A stretch of 64,000 nt of DNA from Dryocosmus kuriphilus (taxonomy: Eukaryota; Arthropoda; Insecta; Hymenoptera; Cynipidae), in NCBI GenBank assembly GCA_038277395.1, contig CM076191.1:28840583-28904582 (forward strand). The letters run 5' to 3'. The notes beneath the pieces were generated by a model, which searched no databases, was not told where the DNA came from, and saw nothing but the letters and a program-made list of their open reading frames with translations. Position numbers and translations under genes: made by a program. Position 1 is the first letter of the stretch. Each line of letters begins with the position of its first letter. Positions 20,529-31,932 of the stretch are shown here, one piece after another.

Positions 20529-23500
20529 CACTAGAAGTACCGGGATTTTCTGCCACCTTTGGTTACCGCGAGGGGTCAATTGACCCCTACCTGCGTTGGA
20601 TGTCAAATAATGATTTTAAACAATTTCTGCCGTCAAAAGTTAATGATAGAAGTATGTTGTATTCATATTACATCATTAATATAAGTGGAGAAGAGTAGTG
20701 ACTCCTAAAAAAGTACAACAAAGAAGTGAAAATGCAAATAAAATCCTTTATTTAGTACAAATCACATCTTTTGCAGGAGGTAAGTACATTATTGATCAGT
20801 TTCACATCTTTTGCATATTTTTCTTGTGCTCTGGCAAGAACCACACATCGATTTATTGCATAATGAACACATTTCTTTGGTTTTGTTCCCCTTACAGATC
20901 TTGACCTGACATTTGAACCGCGCAGAGACCGTACCCTGGGACCGACCAATTGGAGGAGCCTGGGGATCTTTGTTTTTGGTAAATCTATATGGAGCAGCTA
21001 GTTCCTCAGCAACCATCAGCATGTAAGTACGTCTTGAAATTTTGGATCCTGTGACCATCTTGTACATAGTGTGGGCATTGATCATGGCCAAATCCAATAG
21101 GTTGTAAAATACGTGGACAGTCCACCGCCGGGTCCCTGCGCGCTAACGCTGTACTTCCGATCCATCTGATCGACGGTGTCTACTCCACACTTTGTAGAAT
21201 TATAGTATTCTACTGTTTCAGGTGTTTTCTTCGCTTTATTCTGGTCAATCGTGACCCCTGTGTGGAGAGTGCTCAGAATCAAGACATTTTTTCTCACTTT
21301 ACCTTGATATGAAGTGAGAGCAATCTCATCAGACTTGTACAAAATCGTTGTGTGCAGCGGATCTCTGGGGTTTTTGACTGAGGGCGGGACTTCTCTCTTT
21401 ACTCTGTTTAGTGTACCTACTAAAGAAGTATGTTTTTTCCTCAGATCCTCTGCAAGTTTGAAGGATGTGAAAAAATTATCACATGTGACATTACGGCCTT
21501 TGTTGAGATAGGAATCAACGAGGCGCATGACTATATGATAGTCAAGGGAGCATTCAGCGGGCCTTTGTTCGTCCTTCCCAAGGGAAGGAAATGCATTTAG
21601 TATGTACCTTTCTTTGCTATCTGTGGCCACCCAGTATTTGACGCCATACTTGTCTGGCTTGCTACTCATATACTGAGTGAAAGGGTATCTGCACTTTGAT
21701 GGAAACAACTGCTCATCAACTGTTATATTTTCAGAGGGCTTGTAACACGACGAACAATTGTCAATGAATTTATACCACAGCTCCGACACTAAGCAAAATT
21801 TGTCTGTTACCTTTCTCTCATTTCTTGCTGCCCTCTCATCGAAACGCAGGTATTTCATGATTTCTAAAAACCTGTTCCTGGTCATTGTACGAGTGAAAAA
21901 CGGAGGGCCCCGCTCCTTATTCCACAAATCATGGACTTTGAGAGTACGAAAGCAGTAGGCCCCACGTGCATATAAAATAACAATAAATGCATCAAGCTCC
22001 TCGAGGGACACCATTCAAGTATTTTCCCTCAAGACCCTACGAGCTTCCGTCTCCGTGCATCTCTTGAACGTAACATGGGCTCACTCACGAAAAGTCTCCA
22101 TGCAGTGACTAGTTCACCATCCACAATGCCCCGCTTTGCTCACCCTGTACTGTAGGTCCAGAAGTTTCGCGAAGCACGTTCTGAGCATTGCGCCTACCCA
22201 GCGCATTCTCTGGCGCGATCCGGATCCACTTGGTTCCGTCAACGCTTACCTCTTCTCCTCCTAATTCAGGTCTTGTTTGCGCAGGTGAAGCAGCTCCGCG
22301 TACTCTCTGTGCCACTGGCGGCCTATCACCAGGACCCTGATCTTCAGCATCAGCTGGCGGAGCAGCCCCAACGTCGTGTACTTGGCCAGCTTTGCGTCCT
22401 CCTGGCCGTCCTCTTCCTCTGCGACCACGAGATCTGCCACCTCTTACGGCTGGAGGTGGTTCAGGAGCTGAAAGATAACATACAAAGTTACTTTTGTTTA
22501 CAGAAATAAAGATTTTACGTTAAATTTGACTGATGTATCTAATACCTACTCTCTGCTTGTCTACCTCCACGATTACAAGGACGAGCATGCCTACGCCCTC
22601 TTACCGCTGCACTGCCTGTATCATTTTCGACCATAATATCACAAGACAGACTTATATTCAAGCAATGTGACCAAACTAAATGTGAAAAATCTAAACAGAA
22701 AATCCTTCTACTCACATGCGGTTTCACTCTCCACTGCACATGCTTGTGGGGGAGTTGGCAAGGAATCGTCTAGCTCGCTGGAAGCACTTTCTTCACTGTC
22801 ACTAGAAAACACATTCCTCTGGGGATCAAAGTCCTCGTTGCTCTCGAGTTCATCTTGCATATCTTCACTGTCAGACCCCTCATCTCCAAACTGGGTCGGC
22901 GAGATATAATTTTCTTCCAGATGTTTTACTATTTCCGCCTCACTGAGACCGCGCCTACGTGACATTTTTAATGGAGCAATATCCGAACGCAACGAATAGT
23001 ACAGAAACAATAAAGCACGGCAGGCGTAACAAGTCACAACACGAGCCGAGCGTCCCCCGCCTACCTCAGCGTAGCCCACCCGACGTCGCTTCTGCTGCTA
23101 CTGCAACATCAAACTAAATCATTTGGTGCCGCTGTACTCCCCGCTCCGAGTATACGCCGTGCATTTCAACTTACTGCAAACGTGGTTATTACTAACTCTT
23201 TACTATAAACACAGAACGCTATACACCGGTAGCAGAACTGATATTCCGAAAATGTTTTGAAGCAGAGTAGAAGAAGAAACGACCATAAATGCAAACTCCA
23301 GCAGGCATTATATCATCCATTTTCTGTTAAATAGGAGAGCAGTAATAGTGCTCAAGATTAGAAATATCACACACACGTTATAGACGCGATATAAATCAGA
23401 CCTGCTGCGCAGAAGTGGAACGAAGTAATGAAATACTAACCAAAACGCTATAGGAGTCAATTGACCCCTGCCGGTAACAGACTATAAAAACTCGATTTTT

Positions 23501-23662
23501 TTTTAAAGTGCGCATCCAATATTTCCGAAAAAATGGTCAAATACTCCTATTTATAAACAATTAAATGTCACAAAACGCCATCTCTCTGCAAGCAACCGCT
23601 GCAGAGATTTACCAATTTAAAAATCGAAAGGGGTCAATTGATCCCGCCCGGTACTTCTAGAG
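20529..23662 (-). mobile_element. piggyBac element, 3134 bp, TTAA target duplication
   Basis: TTAA at 20525-20528 and 23663-23666 flank ends reading CACTAGAAGTACCGGG (left) and, reverse-complemented, CTCTAGAAGTACCGGG (right). A GGGGTCAATTGACCCC palindrome lies near the left end and related copies occur near 23457 and 23630, so subterminal repeats are present. The minus strand encodes a piggyBac transposase in pieces. The insertion splits a LINE whose two halves continue on either side. Confidence 0.95.
20789..22965 (-). pseudogene. piggyBac transposase, split by stops and a frameshift
   Basis: Pieces on the minus strand: an acidic N terminus (ATG 22965, MSRRRGLSEAEIVKHLEENY) ending near a GTGAGTAG donor at about 22714; a basic Arg/Gly-rich and then GTKWIRIAPEN-containing piece (22490-22109); and the catalytic core (22014-21082). 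The core has ENITVDEQLF (Asp100 of that piece), NVTCDNFFTS (Asp179) and GVDTVDQMDRKYS (Asp279/282), matching the DDD triad of the family. A stop just before the core (about 22018) and a frameshift near 21140 break it. The last piece (21097-20789) is a Cys-rich domain (CSLCNKSMCGSC, CKRC) as in other piggyBacs. PGBD4-like; inactive as read. Confidence 0.9.
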
Positions 23663-23666
23663 TTAA

Positions 23667-24270
23667 GCGGCAGTAGGGGTAACATACGCGTAAACGGAAG
23701 TTTATCTGAAGAGCTTTTGATCCGTGATGGCCTGAAACAGAGCGATGTGCTTTCGTGCACCCTTTTCTACTTAGTTTTAGAATATATGGACAGACAAACA
23801 CAAACAAATCCGTCCGGCGATATGCGGATTATCTCGACTTACTCGGGGATGATAAGGAAACGGTAGCTGAGAATGCAGAAATCTTGATCACAAAAACCAA
23901 GGTAATAGGTTTCGAAGTTAGCGAATCGACGACAAAATATTTGACCGTCGACAGATCAGAACAAAGCAATGAAGAGGGGGATCTAATGGCCGGAAATAAG
24001 AAATTTGAAAGAATTAATGAGTTTAAATACCTCGGAACTATTATAACTAGCGACAATAACATTAAAATGGAAATTAACAGGCGGCTGCACGCTGGCAATG
24101 GGTGCAACTATGCAACAAATCATTACTAAAATCACGATCGTTATCTAGAAATATCAAAGTAAGAATTTACAAAACGATGATAATGCCGGTCGCCATGTAC
24201 CGTTGCGAAACGTGGGCGCTGACGAAATGAGAGGAGAACATGTTTAGAGTATTCAGAAATAAAGTATACT
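23667..24270 (+). mobile_element. LINE family A copy, right part
   Basis: Continues the interrupted LINE: RVNGSLSEELLIRDGL-type sequence, a degraded YADYLDLLGDDKETVAENAE catalytic box (YADD altered to YADY), RSEQSNEEGDLMAGN and KYLGTIITSDNNIKMEINRR. It ends near TTTAGAGTATTCAGAAAT, where an inverted HP copy starts. Several frame breaks. Confidence 0.85.
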
Positions 24271-24290
24271 CAGAAAAATCTATGACTCAA

Positions 24291-25197
24291 AAATGTGCCC
24301 GCCGGGCGGGCACGTTCTCTTCCGGCGCTTCCCGCTCGATAGGTAATTTACCTCGCGCTACGCGCTCCGTGTTTATGGATCGTATAAACCTTTAAATTAA
24401 AAATTACAAAAGAAATTATTTTACTTAAGGCTCTATCGCCCTTAAGGAATACATTCTCATCATTCTCTCTCTCTTTCCAAGGCGAACAATTCTGCTTGTT
24501 AATATTTTCTCATATCTTGCATAGTTTTACTGAAAAGTGGTTTTCTTTATATTTCATAACATATTTCACGAATAACTCAAAAACTACGCGTCTGTTCAAA
24601 AAATTGATAGGAAGCAAATTTGTAGATTTTTTTGAGCTGAGCAACTTTGTTTATTACCATTTCTTTCTTATCTTGCATAGCTTGGCAGGAAATTTAAATT
24701 TTTTATTTTTAATAACGTTTTCTTGATTAAAACAAAAACCCTGCATTTTATGAAAAAATGGTTAATGCAAAATTTGTAGACCTTTTTAAGGTAAACAATT
24801 TGGTTACATACATATCTTCTGTATCTCGCATAGTTTAGCCGGAAAATGGTTTTTTTGATGTTGTGAAAACCGTTTTTGATGGATAAAACCATAACTGTTG
24901 GTCAAAAGTGGCTGGTTAACGAATTCGTCCTTACTTTTTACGCTTTAAAGAAGTGTGCCAAAGCGCAACCCAATTCGATTAGTCCTTCGAAAGTTATCGT
25001 GTTCACAGGCTACTACGACAACGACAACAACGACAACAACGACAACAACTACAACGACGACGACAACGACAGACAGGCACCAACGTAAAACATGTTTTTT
25101 CGGATTCAGGGGATCATGTAACGTCGACATTTCATGAAATCCGCGAAAGTCAGTTTTCACATAAAACTAATACCTTCTCATTGAGATGAGAATGTAA
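24291..25197 (-). repeat. HP repeat, nearly complete, inverted (copy c)
   Basis: On the minus strand it runs from the 5' signature at 25197 (TTACATTCTCATC) to a degraded hairpin tail at 24291 (GCCCGCCGGGCGGGC and CGCTCCGTG blocks). It includes the CTTAAGG-GCGATAGAG-CCTTAAG segment near 24426-24450. Near 25010-25075 it holds an (ACAACG)/(GAC)n microsatellite. Body subrepeats are the ~130 bp units described for copy d. Confidence 0.85.
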
Positions 25198-25460
25198 GAA
25201 TGCCCACATTTAGCCAGAAAAAGGTCGTATTTCACCAGGACAACACTCGAGTTCACACGTGCATGATCGCGATGTCAAACTTACCTAAACTAACTAAGGT
25301 TCGAATTGCTGTCGCACCCTCCCTATTCGCCAGATCTCGCTCCCAGTGACTTTGTTCTGTTTACCAATTTGAAAAAATTTCTCGGGGAAAAAATACGGGT
25401 CAAATTCCGAGGTGGAAGACGCTGTGAATCAGTATTTTTGGAATTTGGACAACGAATTTT
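25198..25460 (+). pseudogene. Mariner transposase fragment
   Basis: A plus-strand remnant with VVFHQDNTRVHTC-like sequence followed, after a frame change, by LSHPPYSPDLAPSDFVLF and LKKFLGEK. These are the second and third catalytic blocks of a mariner transposase, with Asp at both positions. No terminal repeats are visible. It is sandwiched between two HP copies pointing away from each other. Confidence 0.85.
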
Positions 25461-26657
25461 TACATTCTCATCAGAGAAGGTATTAGATTTATGTAAAATT
25501 TGACTTTCGCGGATTTCATGAAATCTCCACGTTTTGGGACCTCCTGAATCCGGAAAAAATGGTTTTTACGACGGTGTCTGTCTGTCTGTTGTCGTCGTCG
25601 TTGTCGCTGTCGTCGTCGTCGTCGTCGTTGGAGCCTGTACCCCCGATAACTTTCGAAGGACTAATCGGATTGGAGTGCGCTTTGGTACACTTCTTTAAGG
25701 GATAAAAAGAAAGGACGATTTCGTTAACCAGCGGTTTTTGACGAACGGTTATGGTTTTATCCATTAAAAACGGTTTTCACAAAATCAAAAAATCCATTTT
25801 CCGGCTAAACTATGAGAGACACAAAAAAAATGTAAGAAAGTAAAATTGTTCATCTCAAAAATACCTACAAATTTTATCTTAACCGTTTTTTGATAAAATG
25901 AACGGTTTTTGTTTTAATCAAGAAAACGCTATTAAAATTAAAAAACTCTGGTTTCCCGCCAAAATATTCAAGATATAAAAAAATGGCAAAGAACAAAGTT
26001 GTTCAATTTAAAAAGATCTACAAATTTTGTTTTAACTATTTTTTGATAAAATGCACGTTTTTAGTTTTAATCGATAAAAAGTTATTAAAAATCAAGATTT
26101 TCAAATTTTCCGCCAAACTATGCAAGATACGGAAAAATGACAATAAACAAAGTTGTTCGTCTCAAAAAGATCTAAAAATTTTCTCTCTATCATTTTTTTG
26201 AGCAGACGCTTAGTTTTTGAGTTATTCGTGAAATATGTTATGAAATATAAAGAAAACCACTTTTCAGCAAAACTATGCAAGATATGAGAAAATATTAACA
26301 AGCAGAATTGTTCACCTTAGAAAAAGCTACAAAATTTATTTATAGGACCCATCGTTTTACTTTTAAGAATCGAAATCCTGTATTGTGAAAATTTGGAAAA
26401 CCACAAAAAAACTTTACCAATCTACAATGTGTTTAAAAAAAATGTAATTAACGAGCGCGAAAGTCATGATGAGAATGTATTCCTTAAAGGCGATAGAGCC
26501 TTAAGTAAAATAATTTCTTTTGCAATTTTTAATTTAAAGGTATATACGTTCCATAAACACCGAGCACGTAACGCGAGGTGAATAATCTATCGAGCGCGAA
26601 GCGCGAGTGCCAACAGACGCGCGCTCTAGGCGCGCTCATACTTCGGCAGATTTTTTT
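25461..26657 (+). repeat. HP repeat, nearly complete (copy d)
   Basis: Starts ACATTCTCATCAGAGAAGG at 25462 and contains TTTCGCGGATTTCATGAAAT, ACGACGGTGTCTGTCTGTCT and a (GTC)n microsatellite (about 25590-25630). The body is about four diverged units of 130-150 bp, each with AAACTATGCAAGATA-, AAAGTTGTTCA- and GATCTACAAATTTT-like words. Then come GATGAGAATGTATTCCTTAA, the CTTAAGG palindrome and the GAGCGCGAAGCGCGAG hairpin. The terminal hairpin is deleted (CATACTTCGGCAGATTTTTTT). Confidence 0.9.
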
Positions 26658-27361
26658 ATTATTTTTGTATTATTATTATTTTTTTTTCTTATTTTTTTTT
26701 ATGGAAAACTTGAAAAATATTAATTGTTCAATAATTTGAAATTTTTCAATATCGAATTTGGAATATTAATTTAAATAGTTTAGCGAAATGCCTACCTTGA
26801 AGCTGTGGTTAATTTAAGCTGTTCTCAATACTCTAAATTAACAATGATTTGTTCCTTTAGTTTAAAATCTTGAATTTATTTTAATTTAAGTTTTATTTTT
26901 ACATTTATCTACATTTATTTTTCAGGCTTGACTCATTTTTAATGCAAGTCTAAAAGGTGTGAATCTATAGGTCTCTAATTTTGAACCGATACAATAAAAC
27001 CTCAGAAATATTTTGAGATTTTCTTTAACTTAAATTTTTATTCTTTTAGTAGATGTAAAAGAATGAAAATCTATTTAAAAATAATTGTTTTGATTTATAT
27101 TAACTTGATTTTTTGCTGAGGTTATTTACGAGAATATTTATTCATATAATTAATGCAGCTGACAAGGGGCTTGTTTACCCACAACCAGTCACAATCCCAG
27201 GCTATGTTTTACGTAATTAACAACGCGATCTAATTATTCATCCATAAAAACTATAATTTTCCATTATCTAGATTAGGTGTTTACTCTGCTCATTTGCCCG
27301 CTCGTCTTTCTTATAAATACTTTTTTACTTTTTCCATTTTTTTTTTTTTTACTTATATTTG
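26658..27361. other. AT-rich stretch, no gene recognised
   Basis: T-rich and AT-rich unique sequence with no coding or repeat signature. Confidence 0.45.
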
Positions 27362-27456
27362 GAAGCGCGAGTGCCAACAGACGCGCGTCCTAGGCGCCCT
27401 CATATTTCGCGCGAAGCACGCGATGAGAATGTGCCCGCGAAGCGGGCAGATTTTTT
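27362..27456 (+). repeat. HP repeat, 3' tail only (copy e)
   Basis: Starts inside the first hairpin (GAAGCGCGAGTGCCAACAGA), then GCGCGTCCTAGGCGC, CGCGCGAAGCACGCG, GATGAGAATGTGCCCGCGAA and GCGGGCAGATTTTTT. Confidence 0.9.
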
Positions 27457-27639
27457 ACTAACGGTTTAAAAGGTTGGAAGAAACGTTGAATAACATGTAT
27501 CGAGTTGCAGGGAGACTACGTCGCGAAATAAATTAAGTTTTATCTCGAAATATGTGTTTTTCTTAAAAAGGCCGGAAACTTTTCAAATGACCCTCGTATT
27601 TCTCCTAATTCATTGGATTCATCATAAAACGACAACAGT

Positions 27640-28012
27640 CATCATGGAAGAGGCAGAATATTTGAAGAATAAAAACGAACGCAAAGTCGTTAAAGTTTTG
27701 TATGAAAAGAAGCCTTATGATAGCATCTTACTTCAGCGAAGTAGCGAATAGAATAAATTTTATATTATTCTTCAATTTTCGGAATTAAAATTTAAAATTC
27801 TTTTATTGTAGAAAATAAAGCTTATCTGGAATCCATAAAGACGAGTCCCGATGATCAAATTTTAGAAAAACCTAAAATACGGAAAAATAAAATCCTTGTA
27901 AAAAGTAAATCAGAAAAAGCAGCTAATATGCTAAAAAAAGAAATTGCGGATTGTGCCAAACAAGATTTTAGCATTCATATTACAAAACTTGAAACCTGTT
28001 TTTGGAAGTAAA
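27640..28012 (+). CDS. Candidate small two-exon gene, function unknown
   Basis: ATG near 27643 opens MEEAEYLKNKNERKVVKVLY, continuing to a GT-containing donor candidate at about 27741. After a ~70 bp T-rich interval ending in TTTTATTGTAG (to about 27812), a second open stretch reads KAYLESIKTSPDDQ, then KIRKNKILVKSKSEKAANML and KKEIADCAKQDFSIHITKLE, ending CFWK at a TAA near 28011. Together about 100 residues, Lys-rich, without transposon motifs. Exon lengths, a T-rich acceptor and coding-like composition favour a real or recently real gene; I recognise no family and the splice junction is a guess. Confidence 0.3.
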
Positions 28013-28199
28013 GGTAGACTTATTATAAAATTTACTTTTCTTTAAAAAAAATATTTTACATAATAGAAATCTGTAAAATATGGTAATATTATATACATAA
28101 TTATAGCTTCACAGAATTTCAAATTTTTGACTCCAATTTTTGATTTAATACTTCTACTTTAGCATAAAAAATATAAATTAATCAGAGGAGCTCAGAAAT

Positions 28200-28203
<4 letters not shown>
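28013..28203. other. AT-rich spacer
   Basis: AT-rich DNA, no feature seen. Confidence 0.4.

Positions 28204-28272
<69 letters not shown>
28204..28272. repeat. (TA)n microsatellite
   Basis: About 34 uninterrupted TA dinucleotides. Confidence 0.98.
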
Positions 28273-28275
<3 letters not shown>

Positions 28276-28730
28276 TTTTTCAAAAAAATTATAATTTATT
28301 AGGTTACAATTTAGAAACAGTTTTTCTTTACTCAGAATTAATTTTTTACAGTTACAATGTAGATTTCGATGTTATACGTCAAATAAGTTAATAGAATGCT
28401 TTTCAGCAATGTAAAAACGACATACTTCATTTAAATAAAAAAGGTATTCTATATTTCTATAATTATTCTTCAATGTTAATTCAAGAACTATACGTTTTCC
28501 TCATCAGGATACAAGTAGACAGTGGGTTCCAAATGATATTAAAAAGAGTAGATATAGAACAAGTTGTAGAATCCCTTGTTCTCTGTTTCAACAATTGTTT
28601 GTAAAAATGCGTAAGAGATGAAAAGATGATATTCTAAGAGATTATAAGGGCACTAAAAGCCAATAATTACAAGTTGAGGTTATAGAACCGTTAGGAAATA
28701 GTACATTGCACAACAAGTTGAGAATACTAC

Positions 28731-29120
28731 TTTTCACAACGAATGTATCGAAAATTCGATTTTCGACGTATGAAGAGCATGAGAGAGAATACGAAACGAT
28801 ACCTGTTTCTATAAAATAAGATAGTCCTCCTCATCACCGAATCACCGAACATTTCGTCTCTGTGTTTTGACGTAGACGCCATTTTGAATACGTAAGTTGG
28901 TGTGAAGGTAGCTACGAACAAGCGAGCGCGCGAGCATCGTACATCGATATGCTACGATTTGACACGAAAACACCCGATGATTTTTCCTCACTCATTTGGG
29001 TTGAGTAATATAACCCGAAGATTGTTTTTCTCACTCTTGAGGAAGCAACGTGTAATCGGCCAAATTCGCCATGCTCTGCAGACGTCGAAAATCGATTTTT
29101 CGATACTCGAGTTGTGAAAA
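28731..29120. mobile_element. MITE, about 390 bp, inside the foldback left arm
   Basis: Ends read TTTTCACAACGAATGTATCG and, reverse-complemented, TTTTCACAACTCGAGTATCG; both continue into a run with GAAAATCGA/TTTTCGA and ACGTC. The homologous right arm at 40350-40370 lacks this DNA, going directly from the GTTAGG-equivalent to AAAACACTATTAC. The extra DNA in the left arm starts slightly earlier (about 28698), so the exact left boundary is uncertain. Confidence 0.65.
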
Positions 29121-29133
29121 CACTATTACTTTA

Positions 29134-29796
29134 CCCCGCCGGCATGAATCGTTGAAGCAACGTTGTCACAACTGTCACTTCCGACGAACGGGCACAACCG
29201 GAATAATCGTTGTGGCAACGCTGGTCCAACCGGTAAAATGTCCGCTTATGTTGATGTTGAACGCCAATCGTTGCCCTAATTTTGTTTCGATTGGTTGCCA
29301 GTAGGTTGTCCCAACGTTGGCGCACCGTCGGGAGCATCGAGCGCGATGTGAATCTACAAACGGTTATACGACGGTTGTGCAACGTTGCCTCAACGTAAGA
29401 CAATTTTCATATTCGCGCGTACTAACGTTGCGTAACCGTTGTGCGATAATATATTTTTATAAGATTATTTAAATAAAAATATTTAAAAATTAACTTTAAT
29501 TAATTAAATATATTATTGATAATATTTATAAATTAAGTTAATTTCATCTTTGCTTATTACGTTAGTTTATAATAAATTTTTTTATTAACAATTAAATTTT
29601 ATTATTAATAAATTATAAACAAAATTATTTTATTTTAATATATAAGTATATATGTACTTCTATATACACAAATATATAACATATACCTATATGTTGTGCG
29701 CCAAAGTTGGGACAACCTACTGGTTGTGCCCGTTCGTCGAAAAGTTAGAAAGGGTCCGTTGTGACAACGTTGCTACAACGATTCCTGCCGGCGGGG
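29134..29796. mobile_element. MITE, 663 bp, TA target duplication
   Basis: Both ends begin CCCCGCCGGCA followed by GAATCGTTG and GCAACGTTGTCACAAC on the inward-reading strand. TA flanks each end (29132-29133, 29797-29798). The interior is rich in CAACG/CGTTG words. The related right foldback arm at about 40345 has no insert there. The TA target suits a Tc1/mariner-type source of transposase. Confidence 0.85.
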
Positions 29797-30022
29797 TAGT
29801 TATAAAGACATTTTAGTTGAAAAAATTAGTTGAAGACATTGAAGATATAAAATTAAATTGAGAAAAAGGAAACTTAATTTCCTTTTTCTAGAAAATTCAT
29901 TTTAAACACTTTTTTATAATTAAAAGTGATACGGAGACAGAACTTTCTCATTCTGTCTCATTCTCAATATGGATTTTGTTCTGTCTCCGTACAACTTTTA
30001 GTGATAAAGAAAGCTTGTAACG

Positions 30023-31203
30023 TGTTACGTCCGCACTTAGTTCAAAATGGCCGACACAAGCGCGAATGTTCAAACTTACGTTGTTCAAATTAAAATGTAT
30101 TTTCTCGTTCGGGATCGCTGCTGCATGACGGCCGTTAAAACGACCTCCTGAAATGTCGGATGGTAGCGAAAGAAAACACTAAACACAAGTACAATTTAAT
30201 TGAAAAATCAAGTTATTTATTATAATCATGTTCAATTATCAATTTAAATTATGAGTCACGCACTAACAACTATTTCACCGAACTCTCGTTGAATCGCGAA
30301 CGCGTCCGAACCGGGAGATTCTAAGTTACAAAAATGTCTTTTGCTTTTCAAAATAAGTGAAGTGTACCAAAGGAAAATCGACGAGCGACTGACTCTTTGC
30401 CTCTCGTGGTGGCTGCGCTACCCCGTGACATCGCTGGGTCAGTTCGAGTTGAGGGCGGCGATCCACCCCCGTTTAGCCAATCGCAGCTCTAAAATCTATC
30501 CACAAAAAGTTTTCTCTTTCTAACGCAAGGGGCCCACGGGGCACGAGTCACGCCTGTAAGTCGCTGGAGTGGGGAGTTCGTTCGGAGACAGTTTCCAACC
30601 AGAGGTGGTACTTGAGAAACTCGAAACAAGAGCCCGTTTCTTAGCATGGCCGGAAGGGTCGAAGTTGCGTAGCCAAGGCCCCTGGGTGGGTTAATCCCAA
30701 ACATGTGTGGCGATAATTTAAGTGGTTCTCGTGAAAGTTGACTGAGATTTTGGAAAGCTATAAAAGTCAAGGACCGAACTCTGAAAAGGACCAGGGACCC
30801 ATTTTGAGTAACAGAATATATTTCCTGTCGTTTTTATTACATGGGAAAGATCAAAGGTTCTAAAATTGAGGGTGGTCTGCTTCGAATTTCTCAAGTTTAC
30901 AACTTGCAGATGTTTAGTTATACGCTGGACGTGGCTTGCCCGGATATCGTAATTTTCTACGGTTCGTTTTGATTTCTGGAATTTTCAAAGCGTGAGAAAG
31001 GGACCAAGTGAATTTCTCAAGTTTCTATTATCTTTCCGTGTTACTAAATATTAGCTTATAATTTTCTAAATATCTCGCTAAATGTGTGTTTCAGATTCCT
31101 ACTAATTCAAATTAATCGCGCTGGTCGGTAAAGTAGTTATTGTATATATCTATGAGCGTTGTTTTAACGTGATAAAATAAAACGTGAATCGCAACACGTT
31201 ACA
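30023..31203 (-). repeat. 3' LTR of the Gypsy element
   Basis: Starts TGTTACGTCCGCAC and ends CGCAACACGTTACA on the plus strand. It corresponds base for base, with a constant offset of 8715, to the other LTR in every part I compared. Confidence 0.97.
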
Positions 31204-31214
31204 CCATCCCCCTT
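31204..31214 (-). promoter_or_regulatory. Polypurine tract of the Gypsy element
   Basis: On the minus strand AAGGGGGATGG lies immediately before the 3' LTR, the standard place for the plus-strand primer of reverse transcription. Confidence 0.8.
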
Positions 31215-31932
31215 ATAAAATAGAAAAAGTCATGAAATTACTTTTTCGCAATGACAATCTTATTTAAATATAAAATCTTATCGGTGTTGCAAGAATGGTA
31301 GGATTTGAAAGTTAACGTAAACATAATTTTACTTAATTTATTAAGTTAAAGCTGTGAATAATAAATGAAGCATATTGAAATTCCTAAATATTGTAAAATT
31401 TAATACGAAATTCAGACGAATCGGATTATAATTATACTTACATGTTAGGACGTATAATTATTGTCTAAAAATAAAGAACAATAAATTTAAATTTTCATGC
31501 CTATTTACAAGTTAATATTTATACTGAGGAAAAGCAACAATTGTATGGGTCTCAGCAAAACAGATATAATGGATGCGGTGCGCTGATGAAATAACATGAG
31601 GATCACGATGTTGTCCACCAACCTTTCCCCTTCACCCTTATGGCGAAGAAAAGGGGCAGAGTGGCGGTTCTCCAACTCTCCGTGTTACCAGTGCTACCAA
31701 GCGCACCGCTCGTCCACTCTTGTTGTGAATTGAGCTTACCTTTTAAAGTCTATTGATATTAATTTTGAGCTTATTATTTGATAGAAAACAAAAATTTAAT
31801 TATCACTAGAATTTTGTTTATTTTTATATATATATTTTTTTTTTTTTATTTTATTTGATTTTTCTTTAATAAAGTAAATTTCTTGCAGCATAAGATCTTA
31901 TGTTAAGTATACAACTAATTTATTATTTAGAT
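31215..31932. other. Gypsy 3' untranslated region
   Basis: AT-rich DNA between the integrase stop and the polypurine tract. No open frame with env features (signal peptide, cleavage site) was found. A GC-richer patch lies at 31600-31730. Confidence 0.6.

Noticed and set aside
24945..25160. Poly-Val and poly-Thr frames
   Set aside because: They translate a trinucleotide microsatellite inside HP copy c.
28200..28391. Ile-Tyr repeat frame (also at 48883-49074)
   Set aside because: Translation of the (TA)n microsatellite.
30341..30770. Two open frames on opposite strands, repeated identically at 39056-39485
   Set aside because: They lie inside the LTRs and are identical only because the LTRs are; no domain is recognisable.
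31215..31932. env gene downstream of integrase
   Set aside because: No open frame of adequate length and no signal peptide or membrane segment; the element lacks a visible env.
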